DNA from: Pedobacter sp. SYP-B3415
Lineage (GTDB): Bacteria; Bacteroidota; Bacteroidia; Sphingobacteriales; Sphingobacteriaceae
Assembly (NCBI RefSeq): GCF_004138205.1
Contig: NZ_RXNQ01000035.1
Span: forward strand, 1-64,000
DNA: 64,000 bases
Direction: 5' to 3'
Part shown: piece by piece, positions 8,375-15,732 of the stretch
How positions within the stretch are numbered: position 1 is the stretch's first letter
Layout: each line of letters starts with the position of its first letter
Program-made: the position numbers and the translations under genes
Notes under the pieces: model-generated
Database searches by the model: none
Seen by the model: only the letters and a program-made list of their open reading frames with translations
Told to the model about the DNA's origin: nothing

Positions 8375-9136
8375 CTATACGTTCAAGACGGCTTTTCTTA
8401 ACGTTTGAAGGTTACTGATGGCGCTACCCATTGTGTTGTTGAAGTAGGTGTATACGGTGCGTCCCTCGTCGAGCCATTCCTGTATGTAACTTGCATATTC
8501 GTACAAAACATCGTCTTCATACGTGCCGCGGTAATTCCCTTCAGGGCCGTGAAAACGCAGGTAAACCGCATTTCCGGGCTGGAGACTGCCAAGCATGATG
8601 CCCTGGCTAAGTTTGTCGTGCAGCACAAGGCCCATGTCATACCGCGCAAGCAGGTCGTATGTAGCAGGTTTGTACCAGTCGTCATGCCTGAATTCGATTG
8701 AGGTGTGCCAGTCCTTTGCCGGATCATGTTCGCGGATCAGCCGGAACAGATATTCCAGCCGGTGCATCCAGGCCGGGCGGAAACTCCCGGGAAACTGTAC
8801 CAGCATGCAGCCTTTTTTCAGGCCCACAGCATCGATATTTTGCAGAAAGCTATGAATCTCGGCTTCATCAAATTCCAGGCCTTTATTATGCGTAAGCCCT
8901 TTAAAAAGTTTAAACGTAAACCTGAAACCATCAGGTACTTCGCTTGCCCATTTCTGCAGTGTTTGTGCACGTGGCATCTTGTAAAAAGAGCTGTTTACCT
9001 CGAGACTGTTAAACAGGTGCCCATAATAGGTTAGCCGGCTTTTTTCCTGGAAAGCTGGGGGATAAAAACTTTTATTCGGAACCGGCAGCAGCAGGCCGCT
9101 TGTGCCGGTAAAATATCGCTGGCTGTTTTCAGTCAT
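8375..9136 (-). CDS. DUF72 domain protein (YecE-like)
   Basis: A 253-residue DUF72 protein, a TIM-barrel family of unknown function found throughout bacteria. Typical stretches are YFTGTSGLLLPVPNKSFYPP at the start, LEVNSSFYKMPRAQTLQKWA near 47-66, FRFTFKLFKGLTH near 72-84, YLRFHGPEGNYRG near 192-204, and a C-terminal TYFNNTMGSAISN. Length is normal. It is monocistronic and converges on the dipeptidase gene with a 15-base gap. No function can be inferred from the neighbours. Confidence 0.9.
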   Translation of the reverse strand: MTENSQRYFTGTSGLLLPVPNKSFYPPAFQEKSRLTYYGHLFNSLEVNSSFYKMPRAQTLQKWASEVPDGFRFTFKLFKGLTHNKGLEFDEAEIHSFLQNIDAVGLKKGCMLVQFPGSFRPAWMHRLEYLFRLIREHDPAKDWHTSIEFRHDDWYKPATYDLLARYDMGLVLHDKLSQGIMLGSLQPGNAVYLRFHGPEGNYRGTYEDDVLYEYASYIQEWLDEGRTVYTYFNNTMGSAISNLQTLRKAVLNV

Positions 9137-9380
9137 ACTTTTTTGAAGCTCAGGATCAGAAACGGAGTGAATTTTCTACTGCCGCGCCTTTTACCTCTAC
9201 GCGTTCATAGGAACAGGACTACATCCATTTTGTTTATGGCACTGACTTAGGCAGTGGTGGCCAGCCTCCAGTTATTTATTGCTGAGAATTGAAATCTAAA
9301 CCGTACCTTCCCTTCGTTTATATAGCGAAGGCAGGTTTGATCTCACAGCGTTGCGTAGCTCTTAACCCCCTGCTTTACTT

Positions 9381-10124
9381 ATGGCTATACTGATCTTTTT
9401 CGTCCTTCACTGGTACATTTCGCTGTTTTTTCAATCATTTTTTATGCACCGGTATGCGGCCCACGGTCACTTTACCATGAGCCGGGGCTGGGAGCGTTTT
9501 TTTTACATCTGCAGTTTCCTGAGCCAGGGCTCTTCATACATCAGCCCGACTACATACGGCCTGATGCACAGGATTCACCATGCACATACCGACAAGGCCC
9601 TGGATCCGCATTCACCGCATAATGAGCCGAACATTTTTCTGCTGCTATGGGATACCAGGAACTATTATTTCAATCTTTGGATCGGAAAAATGCAGGCAGA
9701 TGAGAAATACCATAAAGACCTGCCGAGATGGGAAACATTTGACCGCTTTACGCATAATTACAAGATGCGGCTGCTTTGGGTAGCCATATATTTCGCATTT
9801 TATTTCTTTTTTGCCACTTCATGGTGGCTGTGGCTTCTGTTCCCGCTTACGATTATTATGGGTTCACTTCACGGAATCGCGGTGAACTGGTGGGCACACA
9901 AGTTCGGGTACGAAAATTTCAGCCTGAACAATACCTCCAAGAATATTCTTCCTGTAGATTTACTTTTTGTGGGCGAGGCTTATCACAATAACCACCATAA
10001 GCACCCCGGCCGGCCAAACAATGCGGTACGCTGGTTCGAATGGGACCTGACTTATAATATTACGAAGCTACTGGACAGAGCAGGGATTGTACGGATAAAA
10101 CCCGCGGTGGTTACTTTCCGGTAA
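9381..10124 (+). CDS. Acyl-CoA / fatty-acid desaturase
   Basis: A 247-residue integral membrane di-iron desaturase. The three His boxes are complete: HRYAAHGH (23-30), HRIHHAH (63-69) and HNNHHKH (202-208). Hydrophobic stretches at about 1-22, 130-165 and around the boxes fit the membrane topology. It would introduce a cis double bond, usually delta-9, into fatty acyl chains to keep membranes fluid. It is monocistronic; its end overlaps the convergent glycosylase gene by 14 bases. A 6-bp-stem hairpin (9311-9331) lies about 50 bases upstream of the start. Confidence 0.93.
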   Translation: MAILIFFVLHWYISLFFQSFFMHRYAAHGHFTMSRGWERFFYICSFLSQGSSYISPTTYGLMHRIHHAHTDKALDPHSPHNEPNIFLLLWDTRNYYFNLWIGKMQADEKYHKDLPRWETFDRFTHNYKMRLLWVAIYFAFYFFFATSWWLWLLFPLTIIMGSLHGIAVNWWAHKFGYENFSLNNTSKNILPVDLLFVGEAYHNNHHKHPGRPNNAVRWFEWDLTYNITKLLDRAGIVRIKPAVVTFR

Positions 10125-10890
10125 ACAGTTTCTGTTCTTCAGTATAATAGGTTGTGCGCCCACCGCGTTTATCGGTCAGAATCGCTGCACCTGTAGGGCT
10201 TTTGGATTTTTTACTGTGATGAATGTTCATAAAGTCCCTCAACTCGCCGCTAAGCTGTTCAGGATTTGCCTTTTTGATCTCTTGTATAGCCTCTTTTAGT
10301 ACCTGTTGCATGACTTTAAAGAGTAGCTTCGCTTTCTTTTCGGGAATGGCTTTTGCCGCCGAAAATGGTGAGATCCGTGCTTCCCAAAGTATTTCATCAG
10401 CATAAGCGTTTCCGATACCACGTATGGATTTCTGGTCGAGCAGCACACTCTTGACCTCTCCTTTCTTTTTGGCAAGCAATTCAAGGAATGCCGTTTCAGA
10501 AATAGCGAAGGCATCGGGTGTATCAGGAATTTCCGGATTTAATGTTGGGGTGGCGGCCTTCTGGAAATCCGTCAGCGCGAAACCGGTATCCCCTTTGAAG
10601 TAAAATTCTATGATCGGGAACCGGTACGCCCGGTCCGCATCATGTAACTTCAATTCTCCATGAAGCATCAGATGTAGACCAAGCTTACGCTCGTTTCCGA
10701 AGTCAAGCAACAGACTTTTTCCGTTCCGGCTTACTGACGCAAGTTTGTGTCCTTCCAGTGTGCTTTTCAGTTCAGCTACGGGTACGTTAAGCTTTTTATC
10801 AATCGGAACTTTAAGTTCTTCCAACGTTTTTCCTTTGAACCGCTTCTCAAGGTTTGCGGCAAAGACTTCGAGGTCTGGTAATTCTGGCAT
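10111..10890 (-). CDS. Fpg/Nei-family DNA glycosylase, zinc-less finger type
   Basis: A 259-residue base-excision-repair glycosylase/AP lyase. The start is the ATG giving MPELPDLEVF, since in this family Pro2 (after Met removal) is the catalytic nucleophile and Glu3 the acid; an upstream ATG at 10980 would block it. The helix-two-turn-helix is in SVLLDQKSIRGIGNAYADE, with the conserved Asn. The usual C-terminal zinc finger (four Cys) is absent: the end reads ILTDKRGGRTTYYTEEQ with no Cys, the zinc-less finger seen in NEIL1-like members. It starts 47 bases after the MFS gene ends on the same strand. Confidence 0.9.
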   Translation of the reverse strand: MPELPDLEVFAANLEKRFKGKTLEELKVPIDKKLNVPVAELKSTLEGHKLASVSRNGKSLLLDFGNERKLGLHLMLHGELKLHDADRAYRFPIIEFYFKGDTGFALTDFQKAATPTLNPEIPDTPDAFAISETAFLELLAKKKGEVKSVLLDQKSIRGIGNAYADEILWEARISPFSAAKAIPEKKAKLLFKVMQQVLKEAIQEIKKANPEQLSGELRDFMNIHHSKKSKSPTGAAILTDKRGGRTTYYTEEQKLFTGK

Positions 10891-10936
10891 GTGTCTAATG
10901 TAAGAAAAAGAAGCATTAATTGTTTGCCGTTTAACT

Positions 10937-12118
10937 TCAGGATTTGGCAGCCTTGCGAACAAAAAATGCCAATCCGGCAAGAAAAATAGCTATTCCGGTA
11001 AACCCAAGGGCAATGGGTAACGAAAACTCATATGCGACGAAACCGAGCAGGGCCGGACCGGCCAGCTGTCCGGTGTAGCCAATTGTGGTAACGGCGGGGA
11101 GCGCTATTGCGGGCGGCACCCCGGGAATCTTGCCGGCCGCAGAAAAGAAAACGGGAACAGTATTCGCCGCACCAAGTCCGATCAGGACAAAACCCAGTAA
11201 GCCCGCTGCAGCCCATGGTAAAAGTACGGCAACCATAAATCCGGAGGCAGCAACCATGGTGCCCCATAATACGATTTTACGCGGACTGAACTTCTCAACC
11301 AGGCCATCGCCAAGCAGTCGCATCAATGCCATGGCGATTGAAAAAGCAGCATAGCCCGAGCCGGCAAGCGAGGCATCCATGCGGCGATGGTCGCGCAGAA
11401 ATAATGCGCTCCAGTCAAGCATGGCTCCTTCTGCGAGAAAGAGCACAAAACACATTAGCCCTATAAACAGTACAGAGGGCTTTGCCCACAACATTTTCCC
11501 GTGCGTATTTTTACCTGGCGTTGCCGGAGGTTCAGATGCCGACCGTTCTGCCCGGGGCAACAAAAGCCAACGGTACTGAAATAGCAGGATAAGTACGAGC
11601 ACGCCCGAGATACACCAGGCCGCCAGCCCGGCGGAAAGTCCTGTTTTGATCAGAAAGCCTAGACCAAGTGATCCAAATAAACCGCCAATGCTGAACAGGC
11701 CGTGAAAGGATGAAAGGATATGCTTACCATACAGGTTTTGAACAACGACTGCATGTGCGTTCATTGAAACATCAATCGCGCCAACGCCGGCACCGAAAAA
11801 AAAGAGCACGGTTCCCAGCAGCAGGGGTGTGCCGGCAAGCATAAGCAACGGAAGCGCCGCTGCCATAAGCAGACCGGAAGCCAACATAACGACCCGGCTT
11901 CCAAACCGGTGAACAAAAAACCCGGCAACAGGCATCATGACGATGGCGCCGGCCCCAAGCATCAATAGGATCACACCCAGGCCGGCTTCATTGAGATGCA
12001 GGCGTTCTTTGGCTAAGGGCACCATGGGGGCCCAGCTTGCCATGCCAAGGCCACACACCAGAAAAATAAACCGGGTCGCTGTGCGCGCACGCCCTACCTT
12101 TTTTTTGTCTGTTGTCAT
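10937..12118 (-). CDS. MFS transporter (YbjJ-like)
   Basis: A roughly 393-residue major-facilitator protein with 12 predicted membrane segments. The start is set at the ATG giving MTTDKKKVGRARTAT; an ATG seven codons upstream (12139) is also possible. The A-motif loop between TM2 and TM3 reads GFFVHRFGSRVV, and a stretch GVGAIDVSMNAHAVVVQNL is typical of the YbjJ/fucose-permease-like branch, several of whose members are drug or sugar exporters of unknown cargo. It lies between a hydrolase gene (about 20 bases upstream) and the glycosylase gene, so it may be co-transcribed with both. Substrate unknown. Confidence 0.88.
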   Translation of the reverse strand: MTTDKKKVGRARTATRFIFLVCGLGMASWAPMVPLAKERLHLNEAGLGVILLMLGAGAIVMMPVAGFFVHRFGSRVVMLASGLLMAAALPLLMLAGTPLLLGTVLFFFGAGVGAIDVSMNAHAVVVQNLYGKHILSSFHGLFSIGGLFGSLGLGFLIKTGLSAGLAAWCISGVLVLILLFQYRWLLLPRAERSASEPPATPGKNTHGKMLWAKPSVLFIGLMCFVLFLAEGAMLDWSALFLRDHRRMDASLAGSGYAAFSIAMALMRLLGDGLVEKFSPRKIVLWGTMVAASGFMVAVLLPWAAAGLLGFVLIGLGAANTVPVFFSAAGKIPGVPPAIALPAVTTIGYTGQLAGPALLGFVAYEFSLPIALGFTGIAIFLAGLAFFVRKAAKS

Positions 12119-12139
12119 CGATAGAGTGGTATAAGGCAA

Positions 12140-12892
12140 TTATGAGGGATCCGGCTCTAGTTCTTTGCTGATAAATTCTGCGAGTTTGCCCGGAGCAGTC
12201 ATCTGCGGATTATGATCAGCACTCATCTCGATTACTTTCCATCCGCGCGATTTTGCCCGTTGTGATGAAGGGTAAAAAGAATCAGCCGAAGCGGTCCGGC
12301 CCGGATCTACTGTCAGAATGTAGGTTGCGGGAAGTTTGAGTGCTGCCGGGTTTCGGCGCCTTACGGGCTGCAAGAATGTTTTTGACGATTGTGGCACATC
12401 TTTCGGGGGCGGCTGGTTTTCCTTCACCCAGACCGGCACCATAAATTCCTGGCTTTTTACCTGCCCGGGAACCTTGCCCCCATGCACGGTCAACGCATTA
12501 TCACCATCATTTGGCGCAAAAGCATCAAGATAAACGAGTTTGGCTATCCGGTCCGGAATACTGTCTGCCACTCCAGTTATGACCATGCCGCCATAACTGT
12601 GTCCAACCAAAATAACATGATGCAAATCCTCATAAAGGATGAGATTTACTACGTCTTTGATATGCGTATCAAGATCAATATCCTTTGATGAAAGATGAAC
12701 ACGCTCGCCCTGACCCGTCAGGTTTGCACGGTATACGTTTATCCCCTGCTGCCGCAATATGGAGTCGGTTTTCCTGAACGACCAGCTGCCGCCCCATGCG
12801 CCATGTACGATGACCAGGCTGGGCTTTTGCCGGGCGCTGCTGTCTGGCAGTAAACCAAAGATGAAAAAACTGAAGATTAGGATTGCTTTCAT
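12140..12892 (-). CDS. Secreted alpha/beta-fold hydrolase
   Basis: A 250-residue esterase-like protein with a cleavable signal peptide (MKAILIFSFFIFGLLPDSSA). The oxyanion strand reads VIVHGAWGGSWSF and the nucleophile elbow is GHSYGG (Ser near 99). Likely triad partners are an Asp after VDPGRT (near 207) and the His in SADHNPQ (near 233). The pattern matches the methylesterase/pyrethroid-hydrolase-like branch of alpha/beta hydrolases. The cellular substrate is unknown. It is transcribed with, and just ahead of, the MFS gene. Confidence 0.87.
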   Translation of the reverse strand: MKAILIFSFFIFGLLPDSSARQKPSLVIVHGAWGGSWSFRKTDSILRQQGINVYRANLTGQGERVHLSSKDIDLDTHIKDVVNLILYEDLHHVILVGHSYGGMVITGVADSIPDRIAKLVYLDAFAPNDGDNALTVHGGKVPGQVKSQEFMVPVWVKENQPPPKDVPQSSKTFLQPVRRRNPAALKLPATYILTVDPGRTASADSFYPSSQRAKSRGWKVIEMSADHNPQMTAPGKLAEFISKELEPDPS

Positions 12893-13047
12893 ACCAGCAA
12901 TTTATGATTTTGTCTGCTAGCATTTCATTAATCATGGCGATTGTTAATTAATCCATAAAAACTTTCGGCAGCAATTGCTTGTTTTTTGTCTGTCATCCCA
13001 TTCGCCGCGGCAGTACCGGCATGACCATACATTCAAATACAGCTATC

Positions 13048-13914
13048 ATGAACATTATTATCGGAGCATCGGGCCAGGTTGGTTCGATGGTTGTCAAAAA
13101 TCTTCTGCAAAACGGTCAGCCTGTGCGGGCAATAGTCAGATCGGCGGCAAAGGAACAAGTCTTACTCGATCAGGGGGCAGAAACTTTCGTCGCCGATGCA
13201 CATGACCGGGAAAATCTTATCCAGGCGTTTCAGGGGGGCCGGGCACTCTTTATTATCACTCCCGAAGACGGTGCAAGCGAGGATGTACTTGCCGATGCAA
13301 AGGCACTTCTCGACAATTACAGGTTCGCTATTCGCAGGTCGTCAATCCATAAAATAGTCGCCATATCGTCGATGGGTGCGCAATACAATGAGGGCACCGG
13401 TAACCTTCTCATATCTAACATACTTGAACAAACGTTTACCGACAGTGAAGTGGAGCAGATTTTTATCAGGCCTGCCTATTATTTCAGCAATTGGCTGTTT
13501 AATTTCCAGGGGGCTAAAGAAAGCGGGATTCTTCCGACCTTTTTCCCTCCCGATCTGCAAATTCCCATGGTTGCACCGGCTGATGTAGCAGCACTTGCCG
13601 CAAAACTGATGCCCGGCGGTCCCGGTGGCAATAAAATCTATGAGCTCGAAGGGCCCAGAACATACAGCGCCAATGATGTGGCACAAGCTCTTTCGAAACA
13701 CTCCGGTAAAGAAATAATAGCGGAAGAACTTCCGCGTGAGGAGTGGGGAAAAGTCATATCGGCAATGGGCTTTACTCCCGACGCAACAAAGAATTTTATT
13801 GAAATGACAGCTTTCGTAAGAACAGGAAGAAGCGGCGCTCAAAAAGAGGGAACTATCTGGCTGCAGTCTGAAACGACTCTTGAAACTTTTTTAGAGCAGA
13901 CAATTCAATCCTGA
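13048..13914 (+). CDS. NmrA-like NAD(P)-binding protein
   Basis: A 288-residue atypical short-chain dehydrogenase. The start is taken at the ATG giving MNIIIGASGQVGSMVVKNLL, whose G-A-S-G-x-V-G loop binds the dinucleotide; in-frame ATGs at 12979 and 13021 would place a tail before the first strand. VRAIVRS follows as the NADP-type second strand. The rest (HKIVAISSMGAQYNEGTGN, FIRPAYYFSNWL) is typical of NmrA/quinone-reductase-2-like proteins, which sense redox state or reduce quinones. A cupin gene follows after 7 bases. Confidence 0.88.
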   Translation: MNIIIGASGQVGSMVVKNLLQNGQPVRAIVRSAAKEQVLLDQGAETFVADAHDRENLIQAFQGGRALFIITPEDGASEDVLADAKALLDNYRFAIRRSSIHKIVAISSMGAQYNEGTGNLLISNILEQTFTDSEVEQIFIRPAYYFSNWLFNFQGAKESGILPTFFPPDLQIPMVAPADVAALAAKLMPGGPGGNKIYELEGPRTYSANDVAQALSKHSGKEIIAEELPREEWGKVISAMGFTPDATKNFIEMTAFVRTGRSGAQKEGTIWLQSETTLETFLEQTIQS

Positions 13915-13921
13915 GCTTCTG

Positions 13922-14272
13922 ATGTTTCCCCACCACCTGACTGCCATAAGTTTGCACCACATAATTGGCGACCTAGCCGGCGACTATGAAAATCGCATCC
14001 TCTCAACCATTAATGACCATGTGCTGCGTATATCGCTGATGACGAAAGACTATTTCTGGCACCTGCATCCAAACTCTGACGAAACATTCATGGTGCTGGA
14101 AGGAAAACTCTGGATAGATCTTGAAAACGAAAGCGCCGAACTTTGTCCCGGAGACATTTTCACCGTGCCTGCAGGCGTTCTGCACCGGACCCGGCCGGGA
14201 GGCAAGCGCTCCGTGAATCTCACTTTTGAACGGGCCGACATCATTACCGTAAACCGGGAACCAGGCGGTTGA
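13922..14272 (+). CDS. Small cupin-domain protein
   Basis: A 116-residue single-domain cupin. Motif 1 is visible as WHLHPNSDETFMVLEGKLWI (about 41-60, with the His, His and Glu ligands) and motif 2 as PAGVLHRTRPGGKRS, with its His near 95. Such proteins bind a metal and often a small sugar or aromatic ligand. It follows the NmrA-like gene with a 7-base gap and is probably co-transcribed, hinting at a shared small-molecule or stress role that cannot be named. Confidence 0.85.
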   Translation: MFPHHLTAISLHHIIGDLAGDYENRILSTINDHVLRISLMTKDYFWHLHPNSDETFMVLEGKLWIDLENESAELCPGDIFTVPAGVLHRTRPGGKRSVNLTFERADIITVNREPGG

Positions 14273-14289
14273 TAAAAAATGAAAAAAAG

Positions 14290-14320
14290 TTGGCAAATCA
14301 ACAACAGTTGTGTATACTTG
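14290..14320 (+). promoter_or_regulatory. Possible promoter and operator of the higBA module
   Basis: TTGG at 14290-14293 and TATACTTG at 14313-14320 are 19 bases apart, close to the Bacteroidota -33 (TTTG) and -7 (TAnnTTTG) pattern. The spacer carries the near-palindrome ACAAC-A-GTTGT (14301-14311), a plausible repressor site. A second inverted repeat, ATGAAAAT (14388-14395) and ATTTTCAT (14409-14416), ends six bases before the toxin start. HigA antitoxins usually repress their own operon through such palindromes. Confidence 0.35.
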
Positions 14321-14421
14321 TTAACCTTTAGGAGTGAGTGTATTATTTTATAATTTAATTTTTAATTAATATACAAATTTAGTAATTATGAAAATGTAAT
14401 TTGATTAAATTTTCATAGATT

Positions 14422-14715
14422 ATGGTAATCATTTATTTAAAGAAGTTACAGCTTTTTGCGCACAAACATGCTGACTCGGCCAAAAGCCTGTCGGTATGGA
14501 AAACGGTAACAGAAAGATCTTGAATGGAAACAGAGCAAAGACGTTCTGGAAAGTTTCCTACGGCAAGCATTATAAAGGGCAAGCGGGCAAGGTTCAAGAT
14601 TTCAGGGAATCAATATCGCCTTGTCGTAGAGCTGAACTTCGACGATGGGATTGCAGAGATAAGATTTATTGGCACCCATAACGACTATGATAAAATTGAT
14701 GCCGAAACAATTTAA
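14422..14715 (+). pseudogene. higB: HigB-family toxin gene interrupted by an in-frame TGA
   Basis: Reading from the ATG at 14422, 33 codons give [20 protein letters not shown]... and ...[10 protein letters not shown], a good HigB N-terminus. A TGA follows at 14521-14523, then the same frame continues to 14715 with [20 protein letters not shown] and [17 protein letters not shown], a good HigB C-terminus. HigB proteins normally have Trp at or next to this position, so the likely history is TGG to TGA. Restored length is about 97 residues, as in the family. HigB is a ribosome-dependent mRNA endonuclease. An ATG directly after the stop could start a 63-residue C-terminal piece, which would lack the N-terminal helices. 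Confidence 0.8.
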
Positions 14716-14732
14716 ATTTAAGCACAGAAAAA

Positions 14733-15122
14733 ATGGCTACAAGTTCACAATGGTACCTGATCAAATCTGAACAGGATTACGAACTGGCTACTGCCAGATA
14801 CGAGCAAATCAAACGTGCGGTAAAAGGCACCGAAGAGCATAAAGAGATGCTTCTTCTTGTGCATCTCATCTCCGAATACGAAAAGGCGCAATGGGATCTG
14901 CCCGAAGTTGATCCCATTGAGCTTATCAAAATCCGCATGGAAGATTTTGGTTATAAATCTGCTGACCTCGCAAAAGAATACGGGGATAAAGGGACCGTAA
15001 GCAAAGTGTTAAATTACAAACAGGCCTTATCCCTCACAATGATCCGGAAATTCAGCAAACTGCTCAGAATACCCGCTGAAGCACTTATAAAGGAGTATGA
15101 GTTGAAGAGCCATCCTGCATAA
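14733..15122 (+). CDS. higA: HigA-family antitoxin / XRE regulator
   Basis: A 129-residue HigA antitoxin, complete. The N-terminal half (EQDYELATARYEQIKRAVKG) is the usual helical neutralising part; the C-terminal half (about 60-125) is an XRE helix-turn-helix: IKIRMEDFGYKSADLAKEYG, then DKGTVSKVLNYKQALSLTMI as the recognition helix region. It lies 17 bases after the toxin frame in the normal higBA order. With the toxin interrupted, it may persist as a free regulator or protect against related toxins. Confidence 0.88.
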   Translation: MATSSQWYLIKSEQDYELATARYEQIKRAVKGTEEHKEMLLLVHLISEYEKAQWDLPEVDPIELIKIRMEDFGYKSADLAKEYGDKGTVSKVLNYKQALSLTMIRKFSKLLRIPAEALIKEYELKSHPA

Positions 15123-15268
15123 CCTCTATTCCTCACAATTGACCGTGTGTAACGGCTGTCACCATCCAGGAAATCTAGCTCCCCTGCTCGGCGCCGTTAA
15201 GAGTTAGATTCGCAGGCAAACTACCGTACAAATTGAAAAACCGGCACCGCAATACGCATAGCGCTGCT

Positions 15269-15652
15269 TCAGCTAAAATCATCGATTGTTAAAATCTTAG
15301 TCTCGCTGAACGTGAACACGGAACGTCCTTGTAGCTTGAGCACCTGACCTTTTGTTAATCCGTTAGGCAGGTCTTCTGCAACAACAGCACAGTAGTCAAT
15401 GTCAATCTCTGTATACTCATTTTCATGACGCATGGCGGTAATCGTTTGTGATCGTTCTGAAAAAAAGGCTGCAGCCGCACGGGCCTGAGTCCGGAACTGA
15501 TCTATTCCTTCCAACCGGAGAGTTACCTGACCCGCCGACACGTTTATGAAGACAACTTCAGCATCCAGTACGGCGAGCATACCTGTTACATCAAAAGTGT
15601 TATACGCCTGAATATAAAGTTCTATGAGCGTTTTGCGTTCCGTATCATTCAT
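15269..15652 (-). CDS. NTF2-like (SnoaL-type) protein
   Basis: A 127-residue protein with the cone-shaped NTF2-like fold: LIELYIQAYNTFDVTGMLAV near the start, DAEVVFINVSAGQVTLRLEG in the first strands, then an Arg/Ala-rich helix and beta-strands ending VFTFSETKILTIDDFS. This superfamily holds isomerases, dehydratases and non-enzymatic ligand binders, and nothing here decides between them. No signal peptide. It is upstream of a TonB receptor gene on the same strand, 142 bases away. Confidence 0.82.
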   Translation of the reverse strand: MNDTERKTLIELYIQAYNTFDVTGMLAVLDAEVVFINVSAGQVTLRLEGIDQFRTQARAAAAFFSERSQTITAMRHENEYTEIDIDYCAVVAEDLPNGLTKGQVLKLQGRSVFTFSETKILTIDDFS

Positions 15653-15732
15653 ACCGCTAATTTAAGAACCGGCCCGGATACGTCAAATGCATCAGGGCCA
15701 GGCTTTCTTAAAAGTACAGATTGAAAATGCGG

